This document shows positions 1 to 11,800 of a stretch of 64,000 nucleotides of DNA, in pieces. The translations under genes were made by a program, and so were the position numbers. The notes beneath the pieces were generated by a model. It ran no database searches and had not been told where the DNA came from. It saw only the letters and a list, made by a program, of their open reading frames with translations. Source of the stretch: Cenococcum geophilum 1.58 (lineage: Eukaryota > Ascomycota > Dothideomycetes > Gloniales > Gloniaceae); the NCBI GenBank assembly GCA_001692895.1, contig KV748177.1, forward strand, positions 3,634,130-3,698,129. The letters run 5' to 3'. Position 1 is the stretch's first letter. Each line of letters begins with the position of its first letter.

Positions 1-1
1 C

Positions 2-628
2 GGTGGCAATGCATTTGCTAGCAGCATGGCGAGTGGTATTGGGGGTCTAGCCCGCCATCCCATCCAGGGCGCAGAGAAAGAAGGCGTCGCCGGTTTTGTC
101 AAAGGTGTCGGCAAAGGGTTGTTCGGCCTACCAACGAAAGCTGCCATCGGAGCGTTCGACCTCGCGTCCAGCATGGCCGAAGGTGTCCGCAACACTACCA
201 CCGTCTTTGACCAAGAGGGTCTTGACCGTGTCCGCCTCACACGTTTCATTAGCCAAGACGGGATCGTGCGCCCGTATTCTCAACGTGAAGCTCTTGGCCA
301 ATTTTGGCTCAAGACACTCGACAACGGCAAATACTTCAACGAAGATTACATCGCCCACCTGGAGATTTCGGGCAGGGATATGCTGGTCATGCTTACGTAT
401 AATGGCATTATGCTCGTGCGCACAAAGAAGTTGCAAACTGAATGGGACGTCCCGCTCAAAGATATCCAGACGATCTCGAAAGAGAGGACGGGCATGAGCA
501 TCACGTTGAAGGGAGGTACCAATGGCCCGTTCATTCCAGTGGGTGATGAGAGTGCAAGGAATTGGTTCTATAGACAGGTAGCTGTAGCGGTTAACGCGTA
601 TAATGACAAGTGGAACGCAAAAGGGTAG
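2..628 (+). CDS. VPS13: VPS13 C-terminal end (partial, 5' truncated by window)
   Basis: The reading frame is open from base 2, so the gene enters the window from the left and stops at 628. It encodes the last ~208 residues of a VPS13-type bridge-like lipid transfer protein, which moves glycerophospholipids at membrane contact sites. The glycine-rich amphipathic stretch GVGKGLFGLPTKAAIGAFDL followed by an AEGVRNTTTVF block is the conserved C-terminal segment shared by VPS13 proteins. The remaining ~120 residues, ending in AYNDKWN, fit the terminal PH-like region that targets the protein to membranes. The ATG at 26 is internal to the protein and not a start. Identification is by recognised sequence pattern. 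The N-terminal chorein domain lies outside the window. Confidence 0.85.
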   Translation, partial: GGNAFASSMASGIGGLARHPIQGAEKEGVAGFVKGVGKGLFGLPTKAAIGAFDLASSMAEGVRNTTTVFDQEGLDRVRLTRFISQDGIVRPYSQREALGQFWLKTLDNGKYFNEDYIAHLEISGRDMLVMLTYNGIMLVRTKKLQTEWDVPLKDIQTISKERTGMSITLKGGTNGPFIPVGDESARNWFYRQVAVAVNAYNDKWNAKG

Positions 629-2244
629 CGAAGGAAATAAAACATAGCGTTGGTATGAGAAGCGTATTATTAATTTGGTTACTGGTTCAGGGCATAGGCG
701 GCATTGGGCAGTGTGTTGGGTTTAGAATGAATTCCTCGGGCTAACCTCACTGCCCTCTACTTCTCCGTGTATTTTGAGTTCTCTTTGTTAATGAGCAATC
801 GAAAATAATGAGTAGTACTTTCTCAAAACGGCAAGACAAAGAGCAGAAGTCCATTGACAACTTTTGGAATTTTCGAAGTCATTCAAGTATGATCTCTTAC
901 CAAGAATAACATCTTACCCGGAGGTAAGCCTCTAAGGCTGCCGCCTACTAACACGCTTACTTTATTCAATATTTAGGGGTTGTGCGGCTGCAAATTGCCT
1001 TAAATCAGAAGCTCCTTGATCTGTGCACCTCTTAGTAGTGTCTACTAACGTGGCTTTTAGTTAAATGTGGAATTGAGTTGATTGTTCGGTGAGGCTCTAA
1101 ATAAGGCTCTAAAATTTATTTTGCACATGCGTGATTGATTCTAGTGAGCGATCCTAGTATCCCATGCAACGTTGGTGTCCTACTGCAGGTGGTCCGTGCG
1201 GAACACCAGAAGCTTCGTAGAATTCCGTTCTGTGGGAAGGGCGATTGCTAGAACGCCTATCCCAAACGAATCTCTACCAAGGATTGAGTGTAGATATTTA
1301 AAATATATATATATATGTTAAGCTTTATATTCCTTATCACGGCTCTAAGATCCTAACGATCTAATTGGCTGGAGCTTATCGATAAGAATAGGACATGAAT
1401 CAACGTCGCAAGGGATACACCGACAGAGTAACCACCACATCTACCTCGTGCCTCGCCGCATATGAGTATGCTAGATATAAACGCCGCGCGATTACGAAAG
1501 TTAGGGTAAGGACGTTACAAAATACGTGCAGACGCAACTGCAGCAGCGTTACGATTGGGGTGGGCAGAGTCGTCATACTACAAGCAGTCGTCAATCGGGT
1601 GCTTATACAACAAGGCTTCAGATTCGATCTGGATTTCAAATGAAGAGATTCAAGCTCCTCGTCGAACGAACGCCAAGAGCCTTAGTTCAACTTCAAAACG
1701 GGTTAGCACTTGCAATTAAACTTGAAAATTAAAGACTACCCTTTTTGCGAATGCCCAGTATCTACTCTGGACGATGTACTTGACCAGTTGTTAGTGAATT
1801 GGATGCCCGTCGCGCGCGCGTGTACAGGGGGATACAGAAGCTCGTGCAAGCTGTAGAAGGCTCTAACATGATACATTTACTGTCCTGGTGACGAACGGAA
1901 TCGACCGGGCGAAGCCTGATTTGGTGTGGTTGGGTGCGGCACAGCTCGTTCAATGCGTAACCGCCCGCCTGGGTACAAAGTTTAACATAAGCTCATGCTC
2001 ATCCGCCTTAACTTCATTTTCGTTTTTCATGTTTCTTTGAAGCCAGACTTCCACGGTGTTGCGCCAGCGTTGAATCGCCCCCAGCCTGCTTTCCTGGTTA
2101 TACCCTCGTAAGTGGCTTTGGACTGTTTAGCAGAGCTCATAAACAAGTATAACTGTCTTAAGGAAACCTTGGGCCGGTTAAGAAAGTGGAAGCTCTACTA
2201 TACATTGTACCCTGAGGTTCTTCAAGGGCTTGCCCCAATTAAAT
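629..2244. other. Intergenic, AT-rich, no convincing gene
   Basis: Only short ORFs without family resemblance are present. There is an (AT)n run near 1300-1316. An old dispersed repeat sits at 1359-1418 (see separate entry). A short open stretch at 2112-2327 immediately precedes the membrane-protein gene in another frame and could belong to an upstream exon of it, but I could not find a convincing splice. Confidence 0.5.
1359..1418 (+). repeat. Dispersed repeat, copy 1 (TTATCGATAA core)
   Basis: This 60-base stretch matches the reverse complement of 30739-30798 at 43 of 60 ungapped positions by hand count. The match includes the blocks CTAATTGG, CTTATCGATAA, GAATCA and AAGGGATA. It is probably a remnant of an old transposable element. 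Element class is unknown. Confidence 0.5.
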
Positions 2245-4095
2245 ATGATATGGAAACGACAAAACGAATCGCGCTTTACTCCGCACTCAAGAACAGCAAA
2301 TTGGTATTACTATTGGACGAAGCATAATGCTTTCCATGGCCTGCTTATTACTACAGCGCTGTCGTCTGCTCTCCTAGCCGCAGATGTCCTTCATTCGACC
2401 ATTTCTGAATCTCTTTACTATAGCGTCACTACACATCGAGCCTCTGTCGGATTAATAGTTCAACTTCTATCTGGTCTCCTCGGGCTAGTCCATGTCACAG
2501 TAGTATGCAGGCTAATCAATTATGCCACACTTCTAAGGCTGAATAAATCTGCCGTCAACCTAGATATCCTGCGAACATGGGTGGATATGAGCCTTCCACG
2601 GATCGAGTGGGATCTGCCGCTGCGATTCTTCCTTCTGGTCTCCTTGGTCGTTGCATTTAGTATTGTGCCCTCTGCGCTATGGGCTGGTGCAATAACTCCA
2701 ACCTTAACTGAGGACACAACCATTGGCAACCTTCAAGTTCCAAGCTATAGCAACATCTCCTTGATCAAAGAATACCCATCCGAAATAGGGAGAGCAGGCC
2801 CTTCACTCCGCACACAACTAGGCTTCTTCACCTACTCCGTTGGCACTCAACTCACTGGTAATCTTCTATCCTCAGCCGCGTCCGCTACAACTGTAGACAA
2901 CAGTCCCCGCATCCATTCTAAATTTGACAATACCCAATTTCAGTACACTGGTCGCTCCTATGGTGTTGGTGCCGCCATAGGCCTCAGCGACAACCCCATT
3001 ACAGGAACCGCACTCGCCACAGGGTACACCTACCAAGAGGCTGGCTACCTCGCAAACGTCTCCTGCATCTACAACTCCAGCACCGACTTCCTGATCAATG
3101 ATAGTACTGGTCGACAATGGCTCTACGCAGCTACGGGCAACCTCCCCGATAGCGTCGAGTCACCCGAGTACTCGAACTACGTCGGACACTCCGAATCTGC
3201 GATAGTGGCAATTGGGGTAGCTCACAGCGAACTTAGTCCTCGGCGATTCATGGCTGTCACAGCGGGGGATAGCTACGCCTTTCTCAATACAACGCAATGC
3301 ACCTTCGACTTCACTCCCACGCTCTTCAACATCTCCGTCAACCTACCAAATCGCACAATCGCCGTGATGCCAGGCCTCAGCATTCCCGACTTCAACCCGG
3401 AGAGGAACCTGACAAGGACAGTGGTGCGGCAACTCGAGCTCATCTCCAACGACCTAACAAATCTCTACGTCTCGCTCCTCGGCGACGCGCTGAACTCCAG
3501 CATTGGCGCCTGGAACATATCACAAGGCAGCAGGGCCGTCACGGAAGCCGAAGCAACCCTCGCTGGCCTGACCAACTCCATGGTCGCCATGACCGACGAT
3601 ATGATGGCTGCATACGCTAGCGCGCAGCTCATGGTCGGCCGGTTCTCGGTCGGGCAGACTGCCGTGGTACAGCTGAGCGCGCTGCGCTTTGGGCAAACTG
3701 TCTACGTCTACGCTATCTTCGGTTTGAACCTCGCGGTTCTGCTGCTAGCAGTCGCCGAAGCGGTACGCACGTCGGGCTGGAAAAGCTTGGGCGGGTTTAA
3801 TTATCTGGATCCGAGGCATTTGGTTGTTGCGGCGAGCCGTGGCGGGACTGAGATTGCGGATGCGATGAAGATGAAGACGAAGGAGAAGAGGATGTGGTTG
3901 ATGAGTGATCCGGACGATGGCGCTGGAGAGCTACCAATGCAGCTTGTTAGTGGCGGTCAAGGTAGAGGTGAAGATCGGTATGCAATCGTGTTGGGGCAGA
4001 GGGCATTAAAGAAAGAGAGCATCGTGGCGTACAAGAGGACCTCTCATCGACTTCCGCGGCAACACTCCTGTGGGGAGGCTTCGAATTTCATATAA
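2245..4095 (+). CDS. Fungal multi-pass membrane protein with large N-glycosylated lumenal/extracellular domain
   Basis: A single open frame of 616 codons from the first in-frame ATG. Three hydrophobic segments lie near the N-terminus (about residues 27-50, 68-91 and 126-150). A ~330-residue soluble region with many N-x-S/T sequons follows. A fourth membrane segment is near residue 485-508, then a basic cytoplasmic tail of ~100 residues. This topology (three TMs, large glycosylated ectodomain, TM, tail) recurs in uncharacterised fungal membrane proteins, and I do not recognise a named family. An upstream exon is possible because the ORF is open for five codons before the ATG. Function unknown. 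A role at the plasma membrane or in the secretory pathway is inference. Confidence 0.7.
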   Translation: MIWKRQNESRFTPHSRTANWYYYWTKHNAFHGLLITTALSSALLAADVLHSTISESLYYSVTTHRASVGLIVQLLSGLLGLVHVTVVCRLINYATLLRLNKSAVNLDILRTWVDMSLPRIEWDLPLRFFLLVSLVVAFSIVPSALWAGAITPTLTEDTTIGNLQVPSYSNISLIKEYPSEIGRAGPSLRTQLGFFTYSVGTQLTGNLLSSAASATTVDNSPRIHSKFDNTQFQYTGRSYGVGAAIGLSDNPITGTALATGYTYQEAGYLANVSCIYNSSTDFLINDSTGRQWLYAATGNLPDSVESPEYSNYVGHSESAIVAIGVAHSELSPRRFMAVTAGDSYAFLNTTQCTFDFTPTLFNISVNLPNRTIAVMPGLSIPDFNPERNLTRTVVRQLELISNDLTNLYVSLLGDALNSSIGAWNISQGSRAVTEAEATLAGLTNSMVAMTDDMMAAYASAQLMVGRFSVGQTAVVQLSALRFGQTVYVYAIFGLNLAVLLLAVAEAVRTSGWKSLGGFNYLDPRHLVVAASRGGTEIADAMKMKTKEKRMWLMSDPDDGAGELPMQLVSGGQGRGEDRYAIVLGQRALKKESIVAYKRTSHRLPRQHSCGEASNFI

Positions 4096-4675
4096 AACTT
4101 ACTTCAGATATTACCATGTAATAATCTGTTTTAAACGATACCCTAAAACCCTTCAAAAACTCCCGTCAGACCCTCCGCAAAGCCTTACTCTAACTAAGAC
4201 TTGTTAAAACCGCAATTTAATGCCAAGAACCTAGAAAAGCTATCTACCATTCCTCCTCTTCCCGGATTTGACGACACGAATATATCAGAAGTCGGAGTCT
4301 TCCACGAGATAGTGTTCTAGCTCATCCAGACATCCAAGAAAAGCATTTTACTCTGCGGAATTTTGTATCTTCGTAGAATCACGGACGCTCATCTGCGGGG
4401 AAGCGGGCTGCGTGACCTTGGCCTGTGCAAACAGATCGTTAGGCGCGAGAAGTTCAATAGTGTTGTCATGATCACTACTGTTTGGGGTAAGGTAGACTTG
4501 GATGGAACACGGGATCGCGAGTGTGAGCACTACGATACTCCACAGTTCTGGAGTGATCTCCGCAGTGGTGGGTGTGCTGCTTGGCCCCTTTGTGCAGGGT
4601 CAACCTCCGCAAAGCAAATCATTGCGTGTATTGCAAACCCCAATAAAAGATTGAAGTTAAAGAACCCAACAGCAG
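4096..4675. other. Intergenic, nothing recognised
   Basis: 3' flank of the membrane-protein gene. The ORFs at 4348-4530 (minus) and 4363-4686 (plus) overlap each other and resemble nothing I know. Confidence 0.4.
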
Positions 4676-5470
4676 ATGGTAGATGAGGAGAAATCAATTC
4701 AGGATACATATGCTGGTCGCTTTCTGTATGATCAATGGGCTGCAGAGAGAGTGACACTAAGCCAAAATATCGTTGAAAGGGAGCGCATACTCCGGAGGGC
4801 CATAGGAGAACGCCACGTGTAGGGAAAGAGAAGATTGCGCGAGGATATCAACCATTTGTTGGCTGGAAAGGAGGGGAAAGAGAGCATGATGAAGGATCTA
4901 GAGACATCGTGTCGATCCAATGCAGATCGGAAGAAGATGAGGAAGACTTTATCTCATTGCAAGAAGCCCTAGAGCCTCACCATATACATCAGGTAGGTGG
5001 CAGGAGGCTTACAACGATGCTAACGACGATGCTAACGACGATGCTAACGACGATTTGTAATTGTCATTCCATTGCCACCCGGTCGGTATTGCCACTCAGT
5101 CGGTAATAGGTAATGGGAATAGTGTAAGCAAATACGATCTCGGCCGACACATCGGCGAATGCTTTGTCCAAACACTGGAATTCGAGAGAATCCAGGGATA
5201 TGTAAATGCTTCACCGTCACAGCCAATTAAACGATACATGGCTGGTAGAGCTTAGACGTTAGCTAGAGCTTCCAAGAGGGAAGCAGACACAACCACTAAT
5301 ATACCGCCAGTATGACTTAACGCTTCAACAGATACAGAAAGAGCAGGACGCAGTGAATTATAGAAGATCGACACACATCTCTTCTTACACAACGGCGCTA
5401 CTAGGTACCATAAGTGCTGCCGCTGCTCTCATTCCATTCCTTTCTCGTTCTGTAATGTGGCTGCGATCAT
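4676..5470 (+). pseudogene. Decayed or intron-split gene-like stretch with coiled-coil and membrane-segment pieces
   Basis: From the ATG at 4676 a charged, helix-prone frame runs to a TAG at 4820-4822 and continues in the same frame past it to about 4960. A separate open frame from 5263 to ~5470 has no ATG. It reads as a charged helix followed by a membrane-like segment (ALLGTISAAAALIPFL) and a basic end. Between them is a 12-bp tandem repeat (5014-5054). The pieces look like N- and C-terminal parts of one small coiled-coil/membrane protein that is either disrupted or split by introns I could not resolve. No family recognised. Confidence 0.25.
5014..5054. repeat. 12-bp tandem repeat
   Basis: The unit ACGATGCTAACG is repeated three times plus five bases, without mismatches. 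Confidence 0.9.
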
Positions 5471-7734
5471 GATTTGGTTTAGAGGACGCTCAAGGGATCA
5501 TCCGCCAGCGACCATACAAGCATCGACGACCACACAAAATAAGTATGGTTGTGGAATAGATTATAGTGGCTCCCGCATCGCAACACATTACCTCATCACC
5601 ATATCGCCATGCAACTCTGTGGGGGTCTTTTTGTTTGTAACGCTGTTTTCGTTACTATTATTAGATATCTTTTCTGAGAGTTCGATGTGCATCTACCTGT
5701 TCACGATATGCCTACCACGAAGTCCGCAGCGGAGCAACGCACATGTTACTTACCACTTATAGAATTCTGTGCGGATTAGCATGACAAACAGTTTTGCGGC
5801 AATACCGATAAGTCTGGTCATGTGGAATATGGTGAACGCTTTGGAAATAGGGCGACGCGGTTGTGCAGTGCTGCTTGCTGCATAGCCTGGGGGCCTGAAC
5901 GAAAGAGGAACGGTTTATTAGGGTTATTGTATTGCGTTTATAGCAATATCCAGATTCATGCCTTCGATGCATGATTTGAGTGGTTGAGAATAGCTCATAC
6001 TATAAATACGGTGGGAAAACAACCGGGAGAATACACGATTCCAAATGCGAAATAGTGATCTGGAAAACCTGGAGCCATTCTTGAAAGCTAATAGCAGCAC
6101 TCCTTTGTTTTGGTATCCTTAGGGCAGTTATTTGGCCGGATCTTGTTAACTTAAGGGCTTTGGATGGACCTCAATTTTTTTTTGGTCATTAATGCCTAAC
6201 TCGAATGCCGCTGGGTTGAGATCTCACGTCGAATTCAATAAGCCAGGGTAGGCACCTTCTCACTCCACGACGGTTACGGCCGGGAGGTAGGCGTTTCGGA
6301 GAGTAGAATTGTTTCGTAGCGCGTAGTCGGAGGTTTGTACGTGGCGGAGAAGGGAAACCGTAGAAGGCTGCATATTGTGAGAGAATAGAATGACCGTCAC
6401 ACTTCTGAAGATCGAGGAGGATTCAGGAGAGTTCGGAGTGTGCATTCGTTCCACACTAGAGAGGGCGCTTCCTGGAAAGAACTTCGAAATGAAAACTGTT
6501 TGCAATAAATGAGCTGAGGGCTGACTAGAACGGATGAGGTTGAAGAACAGCCTGGCTGAAGTTCATGTGCAGGAACTGGCTTCAACGATTCTCGGGACCC
6601 ATGCCCCAAGAAACACTGAACAATATTAAACTTAGTACCACTTAGGCAACGAAATGTTGGTACAGCGCTACGAGATAAGTAACCGAGAGACATAAAATGG
6701 AATTTTGGTTGGCTGGTTGAAGCTGACCGGAAGGCTTGCAGGATAGCTGTGCGACAACGGCTATTTGACCAGCGCTTCGCGTTGTTAACGTCGGGCGATA
6801 TCTAGGGACGGTTAAACGTACTTAGGCTTACACAGTACTTCCCTGTTACCGCCTATACAAGCGCTCCGACGTGGGCGGCTGTGTAGTGTTAGGTGCTAGT
6901 ACCCTCTCAGCCGAGGCGCACTTGAAACAGCCCAAGGAGAATATCCTAAGCTCGGACTGACCCTAAACGGCTTTGCCTAACGGTTGGCTGTTTGATTTGC
7001 GGTACATATGCAGGAGGCCTGGTTGGCTGCATGCAGGCGCAAGACTGTGCGGAAGAGTGGGGTTGGAAGGAGGTGGCCTTGTGATCGGCCCAACACAGCC
7101 ACGGATTTGCACAACTACTGAGGCGGTGCGGCACGGATCGACGCACGGCTGATTTTCCATGGCGGGGTGCAGCAAAAGAAGAATCTGACAGCAGCTGTGT
7201 AAGTTTACGAAGCAAGAGCAAACGGTCAGAAAAGCTGAGGTTGTAGCTAACTTTGCACCGGAAGTGCGGCTGGGAGCGGTAAGCTAGGAGTTGCAAACTG
7301 TTGTGCTGTACATACATGGGAAGTTGCGAAGCATGACTAAAGTTTAATACAGGAAAGGCATACTGAAGATAGTGAAGTTCTGATCAGGAGATCCTTCGCA
7401 TTGTAATTACGAGTCTTCTATAAGAAGGCCCACTATCTAGCGACTGACTATCTTATAAATATCCATCCAGAGTTCAGCGGCTCGTCGGCCAGCTGAAAAT
7501 GCTAATAACAATATAAAATGCAACAAAACCCAACAGCGCCGCCGCAATGCAATGCAGACAAGGATGCTTCTAAAATGCCCCTCTTCCAGGTGATCCCAGA
7601 TGCGTGACCTATCCAGTAGGTCCACTCCGCGATTCTCCGGTTCCAATCCGTCCTTGAATGATGAAATAGTGGAAGGGAACTCGTTAGGTCCATCTATCAT
7701 GAGTGTTGAATGACAAAGGAAATAAATGAGAATT
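5471..7734. other. Intergenic, no supported gene
   Basis: Short overlapping ORFs on both strands (for example minus 6260-6505, 6397-6693 and 6946-7317) lack codon bias, domains or splice structure that I can support. The part next to 7735 is the 3' flank of the cyclin gene. Confidence 0.4.
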
Positions 7735-8850
7735 TTAATAGGCAGGTTGACTGCGTCCAGAGTAAGCTCCAGCTGAGCCAAAAACCCGGTTGAAGAAGCC
7801 TCCAGTGGAGGTCTTCACCTTTTTTGCAGGCTTCTCTTCATACCGTTCAAGAGGCAATCGATGCTCGGGCTTCTGTGCAGAAGCGGGTGCTTGAATGTGC
7901 ACGAGCATTGCGCCACTGTCGGCGTCATAGCGTTGCACGAGTGCCTCTTCAGGCTCTTCAGTAAAGCTCACAGGAGAGCCGCTCGAGACAGAGTCTGTGG
8001 ATGAAACTGCCGAAGATCGGAGAGGAGGCGAGAGGGAAGGGGTCCGCGAAGGAGCACGTGAAGATGAAGATGGAGTTGGGTACGCTCGTAACCTCTGCTG
8101 CTCAATAGCGTAAGATGAGAATGACTTGGGGGAGTCGTAGGCAGACACGTCGAGGCGAGAGCGGTGGAAATTCTCAATGGTAAGAGCATACTGTTGCTGA
8201 GCAAGGACTTCCTTCTCCTTCTGAGCTAGGCGTGCCTTCTCCGCTTGGCGAGCCTGGTGGATGCGGATGGGAGCCAAGAAGGGTTCGAGGTGTTGGTAGA
8301 GATCTTCGGGGTTGATCCGGAGATCCCAGTCGAGGAGGAAAAGAAGCTGCTTCTCCATAAGATTGACCTCGGTGATTGAGAAGCCGAAGTTTTCGAAACC
8401 GCGAACAGCACTGTACCTTGCCCAGTGCTTGTTCTTTGGTGAAGAGTCGTTAAGGTTCTTGGCGGCGAGGATGAGAGAAGCTAGGAAGATCCGGTGGACA
8501 GTGCATCGCATGCCCTTAGCAACAGGAGGCAGGCGAGATTTTAGTCGGTTGAGGTAGACGAGAGAGGTCATGAGGGTTGGAACTTGAACATGTGACCTTT
8601 CCACGAGGGAGGTAATGAAAGCTTCGACAGTAGGCAGAGGCGCTTCCCGGGCGAACTGGGCAGTATGCTGGGGAGGTGTCGTTGGTGGTGTCGGTGGAAG
8701 GTTCTTGTTGAGTTGAGGAACCTGCTCACACCTGATGACTTGAGTAGCCTTCTGTGCGAGATAGCTGATCATGTCTGCCGAGACAGGTAGTTGGATGAAG
8801 TAATCTAATGCAGCCCTGTTCTGCGTAGTGGTGGGTGCTGAGTAGGCCAT
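7735..8850 (-). CDS. PCL/Pho80-type cyclin
   Basis: An intronless gene of 371 aa starting at the ATG at 8850. A cyclin box covers about residues 72-185. Its features are a helix with TLMTSLVYLNRLK, then the segment HRIFLASLILAAKNLNDSS, then KHWARYS and a helix ending in FLLDWDLRINPEDL. This pattern is typical of the Pcl1/2/9-Pho80 group that binds the Pho85-type CDK, rather than of mitotic B cyclins. The C-terminal half is Ser/Pro-rich and low in complexity, and probably holds phosphorylation or degradation signals. In yeast such cyclins couple cell-cycle start, polarity and nutrient status to Pho85. The exact paralogue cannot be assigned from sequence alone. The gene-poor DNA upstream suggests extended regulation, which is inference. 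Confidence 0.85.
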   Translation of the reverse strand: MAYSAPTTTQNRAALDYFIQLPVSADMISYLAQKATQVIRCEQVPQLNKNLPPTPPTTPPQHTAQFAREAPLPTVEAFITSLVERSHVQVPTLMTSLVYLNRLKSRLPPVAKGMRCTVHRIFLASLILAAKNLNDSSPKNKHWARYSAVRGFENFGFSITEVNLMEKQLLFLLDWDLRINPEDLYQHLEPFLAPIRIHQARQAEKARLAQKEKEVLAQQQYALTIENFHRSRLDVSAYDSPKSFSSYAIEQQRLRAYPTPSSSSRAPSRTPSLSPPLRSSAVSSTDSVSSGSPVSFTEEPEEALVQRYDADSGAMLVHIQAPASAQKPEHRLPLERYEEKPAKKVKTSTGGFFNRVFGSAGAYSGRSQPAY

Positions 8851-11800
8851 GGCGAGTGAGTGTGACGAGTTGTTGGTGGGGGGAAGTGAGATTCTTAAGA
8901 TGCTTGACGTTTAGCCAAGGGTTGTACAATAGGAAGGGACCTATTGATGTGGCTTGTGGGTGAATGAGGCACAGCAGGATAGTGGTGACAATAGGCGAAT
9001 TTCAGATGGAATGCTCTGAAAAACAAATATTCGACAGGCAGATATTTTTTCTTTATTAGATTAAGCCCAACGAGGCGGATCCAAGATGGTCGGTAAGGTT
9101 CCGTGCAGTTGAGTGGCAGGTAAGCTGAGTCCGGGGCTGTACGTCCGCGGTTAGGGTCCGAGGGTGCAGGTCAGAGATCGGAATAAATTAAGTTGCGACT
9201 TTCCGACCAGCGGAGAGCTCAGATATAATGATTAAAGACCGGAAAAAAAACGTTAAAGAATGCCTGGGGTGCGGAGTAGGGTAGGCACTGCCTGGTCGGG
9301 TGGAAGACGGTTTGGTGAGGTTGAATACGCCGAGGGCTGTGCCTGGCTGTGGAATAGAAAATACGGGATAGGCGTGCCTCCGCAAAAAAACTAGGGTCGA
9401 ATGAAGGAGCTGAAGGGCAATGACTTGTAGTGATGGAATAGGCGTTCTCTGAGCGGCAGAGGCGAGGATACTTATCCTACACCCCTTGGGAAATGCTGCT
9501 CAACCGCAAGAGAGATGGGGGTGGGGTGCCTGTCGAGGAATGGTTTCTTTAGGCCCAATCAGCAGCGAATTCGCTTGGTCGCGCGGCAGCCCAAACTCGG
9601 TGACAAGCGACGACTGGCTGTCTCAGAATGCCTGGGTATTTCGTGCAGAGCCACCAGAGGACAATCTGGGAGAAGTGTGTTTCAAGCTGGCCGGCCTTGA
9701 CGACCAACGAGTTTGTAGTCTTAGTTTTTGGGTTTGCAGGGGCTATTTCGAACGGCGGCTTGCGGCCAATATCAGCGTTCTGCTGGGGGTCTGTGTTTTG
9801 AGGGAGAAGTGGTTTCGTTTTAGAACATGCCGTTGCTGCAAGGCTTCTGCAGCAACAAAGAATCTGCGATGCGAGGAGGTGTGTCGGATTTTGGTAGCGT
9901 TGCGTTCTGGGAAGAAATTTGTGGTTCTGTTACACTCTGCACATAGGAGTCATGGCAGTAGTAATAGTAGCGGTGGGCAGTGGTGGGCAGCGGTGGCTGG
10001 ATTGACAGCAGATCTAGGTGACTCTTGCTGTGCTGGTTGCAATAATATGGGGCGGGAGAATAGTGCAGATCTGATGAATAGCAATGAACCACGACAAACA
10101 CCAGCGACTGGAATGATATATCTCTCCCTGCCATCGCCTGCCACAATGCATGCCCTACGATAGCCGGACTTCGCCATCGCGACGAGTGACGAATGCCCGG
10201 TCAAGCGATCAGTTGAGCTGATGCGCGGATGGACGGCACCCAGAAAATTTTCGCAGGCTTCACCAGCCTCGCCAGCCATCGTTGCCCAAACCCCGGAGAT
10301 GCGAGTCGCACCAAAAACAAAGTGTGGCTGATCCCGCCTTTGGGCAGGCCCATGCGATCTGGCTGTCCCCAGATGTGGCACTTTGCCTTAACGATGGGTC
10401 ACGATGGGCCTGATGCACCACGACGGACGCGTGTGTGCAACCCTGGAGCTGAGAAGGGCAACGCGTCTTGGGCCGCAGCGTACAAAGGGGATGTTTAGCC
10501 GGCTTTGTGGCCAAAAGCAGTGGCTGAGCTGGAGTGCAGATTTGCAGATGGTGCATCCAGAACCCCCCACCACCAAAAACTTTGCGATCATCCTGCCAAG
10601 CCAATCACCCGCTATGGTCCGCCAGCAGTCCACCTTGAGGTCGCAGTCGGCTGCTCGGCAGTTGCTCGGTCCAGGCACGTCGCCATCCATTCGTAAGGCC
10701 TTGGGGCAGTGCTATTGGCCACTGGTCACGCAAACAAATGTTTCAACATTTGCTGGATGACCATCGTCTTTGGACAGATGGTGTTGAGCATGATGGATGA
10801 ACTGCAACCACGCGGGCCTCAGCTCACAAGAACAGATCATCTCGAGGGCTGCATCCTACCATGCAATCTCTATGCGCAATGCCCTGTATTTTCCAATCGT
10901 TGAGGAATACAGTACTGGTTTCGGGGCCCTTCATGAAGCGCTGCACTGCCTCCGGACATCTTCTCCTAGAACAAACACCCTCAACCTTCTGGAAGCACTT
11001 CAGACGCCCGCAAACATAACAAACACAGCACCGACAAGACTGTCTGGAACCCGCCCAGAGACTTGGCTATTTCGGGATCGCCGTCGCGCCTGCCCTTTTG
11101 CTAATGTCCCTATCCGCCCGGCAGCCGCCGGGCCTCGGATCGGGTTGCACACATCCCTGCGCTGGCTCCTAAGGGCTTGACTTTCGGCCGTTCCACCACA
11201 AACCCCAAACGAATTGGTTACTCAGAATAGCTTCCCGAGCGACTCGCCCTGATGAGGCTGTGGGCGCACGAAGAAGAGCCATGGGCCTGCTTACTTACCA
11301 ACAAACATCAAAGCGCCGCCATGGTTAATTACATTGTTTGTGGAGCCACGCGCAATCTGGAGCACGTCCCTCTGCATACAATCTACCGCATTGCTTCAAA
11401 GGGTTTACCGTTGTTTATGCTATGATTACAATTCAGGTTTTCAGATCTTGTCCAACTGCGTCATTGACTGCGCTTCACCGGACGACGCACTCCACAATAG
11501 CCTCTCCATGGTTACCTAATCTTAGCTCACCAACACTGTACCCAGCAACGAAAGCGCTGGTGCTACTCCGACCGGTTTACTGTCTTTATCATAGCTCTGT
11601 TTCGATTTTCGTAGCGCTAAATCCAGAAGCATCCTGAAAGTCACGTTATCATGACATTTCCAAATCCATTCTGTTCCATGAATGCCATTCGCAGAATGTT
11701 TCTTAACATGATGCCACGGTGGCCAGTTGAAGACGTTGGCGTTTCAGCGGCACTGTTTTAGAGCAAGCCCTAGGGTTTCTCAAGTCCCTACGCGTACTTT

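Noticed and set aside
9486..10163. A 225-codon plus-strand ORF upstream of the cyclin gene
   Set aside because: It has no recognisable domain and an unnatural composition rich in Cys, Trp and Arg, overlaps several equally long minus-strand ORFs, and lies in the probable cyclin promoter/5' UTR.
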